Assembly: GCF_002752655.1 (NCBI RefSeq)
Contig: NZ_CP023737.1
Coordinates: 2,504,001 to 2,568,000, forward strand
DNA: 64,000 bases
Direction: 5' to 3'
DNA from: Methylosinus trichosporium OB3b
GTDB taxonomy: Bacteria; Pseudomonadota; Alphaproteobacteria; Rhizobiales; Beijerinckiaceae
Shown here piece after piece: positions 62,550-64,000 of the stretch; position 1 is the first letter of the stretch, and the number at the start of each line of letters is the position of its first letter. Below the pieces are notes generated by a model, which saw only the letters and a list, made by a program, of their open reading frames with translations, did no database searches and was not told where the DNA came from. The position numbers and the translations under genes were made by a program.

Positions 62550-63497
62550 ATGGACTTTCTCCACTTCCTCGACTCCGGCGCGCATGCGATCGCCGAAGGA
62601 GCCGTTCTCGAACGCGTCCGGCGCGACCCTCGTCTCGTCCTCGACCCGCAAATTCTCCATGGCGGCTTGATCTACGAAGCGGCGGGCCGCGCGCGTCTCA
62701 CCGAAATTCATTACGATTATATCAAATCGGCGCGCGACGCCGGCCTGCCGATCCTGACCTTCACCGACACTTGGCGGTGCTCCCACAAAGCCGTCGAAGC
62801 CTCGCAGTTTCGAGGCCGCCCCGTGAACGAGGACAACGCCGGCTTTCTGACCGAGCTTCGCGCATCCTTCGGCGAGGGCCCTTCGATCTTCGTCGGCGGT
62901 CTGATCGGCCCCTCCGGCGACGCCTACAAGCCCGACGATAGTCTCGACCGACGCGCCGCGCGGGCGTTCCATCAGCCGCAGATCGATGCGCTCGTCGGCG
63001 CCGGCGTCGATTTTCTGCATCTGGCGACGGCGCCGAATGTGGAGGAGGCGCAAGGCGTCGCCGACGCCATGGCCGCAACCGGCCTGCCCTATGTCATCAG
63101 CTTCGTCATCCGACGGACGGGTGTGGCGCTCGACGGAACGCCGCTCGCGGCCGCGATGCGCCGGATCGACGCGGACGCCTCCCGGCCGCCCGCCGGTTTT
63201 TCCGTCAACTGCGTTCATGCTTGTGCTCTCGAGACGGCCTTGGACGCGGTCGCGACCGCCGATCCCGACGTCTGCCGCCGCATTCTCGCCTTTCAAGCCA
63301 ACACCGCCGACAATGAGGTCGAGGAGCTCGACGGCAGCGAGGAGCTGCGCACCGAGCCGGCCGCCGTCTTCGCCGCGAATTTGGCGCGCGTGCGAGAGCG
63401 CTTCGGCCTCCGCGTCGTCGGCGGCTGCTGCGGGACCGAAACCGGCCATATCGAGGCCCTCGCACGCAAGCTGACCTGTGAGGAGGTCTCAGGGTAG
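62550..63497 (+). CDS. homocysteine S-methyltransferase family protein
   Basis: A 315-aa zinc-dependent methyltransferase of the Pfam S-methyl_trans family. Expected zinc Cys are in FSVNCVHACAL and VVGGCCGTETGHI. The opening block LVLDPQILHGGLIYEAAGR lacks the usual DGG[MT] form of Mmu/MetH enzymes, so the substrate may not be the classical one. The methyl donor could be S-methylmethionine, betaine or a methylated C1 compound. ATG 62550 (AGGA just upstream) is chosen; GTG 62505 is an alternative. It sits where many Rhizobiales have ahcY after HPr. Confidence 0.82.
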   Translation: MDFLHFLDSGAHAIAEGAVLERVRRDPRLVLDPQILHGGLIYEAAGRARLTEIHYDYIKSARDAGLPILTFTDTWRCSHKAVEASQFRGRPVNEDNAGFLTELRASFGEGPSIFVGGLIGPSGDAYKPDDSLDRRAARAFHQPQIDALVGAGVDFLHLATAPNVEEAQGVADAMAATGLPYVISFVIRRTGVALDGTPLAAAMRRIDADASRPPAGFSVNCVHACALETALDAVATADPDVCRRILAFQANTADNEVEELDGSEELRTEPAAVFAANLARVRERFGLRVVGGCCGTETGHIEALARKLTCEEVSG

Positions 63498-63512
63498 AAC
63501 CCTCGCGCGGGT

Positions 63513-64000
63513 CTACGCTCGGCCCGGCTTCGCCAGCTCGTTTAGATCCGGCTCCCCGCATCCTTTCAGAATGACGCCGCGAACGGCGTCGCGCAGCTGC
63601 AGCGCGGCGGAAAAATCCGCCCCCTCCGCCCGGATCGGCGGCGCGATGCGCAGGGCGAGCGCGGCGCGGCGCGGGAACCACTGGTCGCTCCTCAACATAG
63701 AGCGCGTCCCGCGCAGAATGCCGGGATAAACCGGCAGGCCCGCCTCGGCGGCGATCTTGAACGCGCCCAGATAGAAGCCGGCGAGACCCGGCCGGCGTGA
63801 AAACGTCCCTTCTGGAAAGAAGACGAGATTGCGCCCGCGCGCGGCGGCGGCGAGCCGTTCCGCGTCGGCGACCCCGGCGGCGGCGTCGAATCGCTCGACG
63901 AAAAGGACGCCGAGCCGCCGCAGGAACGGCCCGGCGAAGATCTGCCCGGCGAGCTCGCGCTTGGCCACGAAGGCCGGCGCGCCGGGCAGAAAGGCTGCGA
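63513..64000 (-). CDS. lysophospholipid acyltransferase (PlsC-like), 5' end beyond the window
   Basis: The C-terminal part of a 1-acyl-glycerol-3-phosphate acyltransferase-type enzyme. It has the block FVAKRELAGQIFAG, then FVERFD, and motif III FFPEGTFSRRPGL. The catalytic HX4D box expected upstream lies beyond position 64000. The reading frame is open through the window edge (AFLPGAPAFVAKREL), so the Met at 63968 is internal and not the start. It converges on the methyltransferase gene. Confidence 0.85.
   Translation of the reverse strand, partial: AAFLPGAPAFVAKRELAGQIFAGPFLRRLGVLFVERFDAAAGVADAERLAAAARGRNLVFFPEGTFSRRPGLAGFYLGAFKIAAEAGLPVYPGILRGTRSMLRSDQWFPRRAALALRIAPPIRAEGADFSAALQLRDAVRGVILKGCGEPDLNELAKPGRA

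Noticed and set aside
1..64000. tRNA, rRNA and CRISPR arrays
   Set aside because: No T-loop-like tRNA ends, rRNA segments or regularly spaced direct repeats were seen on reading either strand.

Overview
The window is about 64 kb of GC-rich chromosome from an alphaproteobacterium of the Hyphomicrobiales/Rhizobiales type. It carries an almost complete serine-cycle gene cluster (ftfL-sga-hprA-mtdA-fchA-mtkA-mtkB-ppc-mclA-gck, 26869-40721), a ChvG/ChvI-HprK-EIIA-HPr module, a MucR-type regulator and an NDUFAF7-like methyltransferase. This combination fits a serine-cycle methylotroph, and a type II methanotroph of the Methylosinus/Methylocystis kind is the likeliest source. No methane or methanol oxidation gene is present, so that placement is inference.

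Layout. 1-4.1 kb: a small unknown protein, an inverted repeat pair, prfB with a programmed +1 frameshift, a LuxR-type regulator and an outer-membrane beta-barrel protein. 4.1-7.4 kb: a PLP decarboxylase and an intact ISAs1-family insertion sequence with 10-bp target duplications. 7.4-10.7 kb: an orphan FixJ-like response regulator overlapping recQ, a LysM remnant, usg and an AT-richer unknown gene. 10.8-26.2 kb: housekeeping genes, namely lipoamide dehydrogenase, SDR, peptidoglycan amidase, a frameshifted M20 dipeptidase, an AI-2E-type permease, a CarS-like membrane protein, mucR, an L,D-transpeptidase, DUF971, moaA with a periplasmic binding protein, an lgt/methyltransferase/pgeF operon, an APC permease and msrB. 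26.9-40.7 kb: the serine cycle. 40.7-47.8 kb: a metal ABC transporter with a Zur-like operator, DUF3617, a BrnT/BrnA pair with a short toxin, a zinc-chaperone GTPase, an acyltransferase-like membrane protein and an FAH-family hydrolase. 48.0-49.3 kb: an intact IS4-family element. 49.3-54.1 kb: ispG and a two-gene unit of an AAA+ ATPase with a tandem SagB/nitroreductase protein. 54.3-64 kb: a small unknown gene, glpK, a coiled-coil porin, chvI-chvG-hprK-EIIA-HPr, a homocysteine methyltransferase-like gene and an acyltransferase running off the end.

How the genes work together. The serine-cycle enzymes take formate to methylene-THF (FtfL, FchA, MtdA). Its one-carbon unit becomes serine, and serine is converted through hydroxypyruvate (Sga, HprA) and glycerate (Gck) to the phosphoglycerate/PEP level. 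PEP is carboxylated (Ppc), and malate is activated (MtkAB) and cleaved by MclA to acetyl-CoA and glyoxylate. All are on one strand. The metal genes at 40.7-45.9 kb look like a zinc-starvation response. The 3'-end module joins envelope sensing (ChvGI) to a permease-free regulatory PTS.

The most unusual signal is a family of 54-bp palindromic repeats that occurs only as inverted pairs. Three pairs enclose 64-71 bp (one of them split by the IS4 element). The fourth encloses a DUF559 endonuclease-like gene inside the serine-cycle cluster, and a neighbouring empty pair looks like an internal-deletion derivative of it. This resembles a REPIN-like mobile repeat system with a DUF559 nuclease in place of the usual RAYT transposase.
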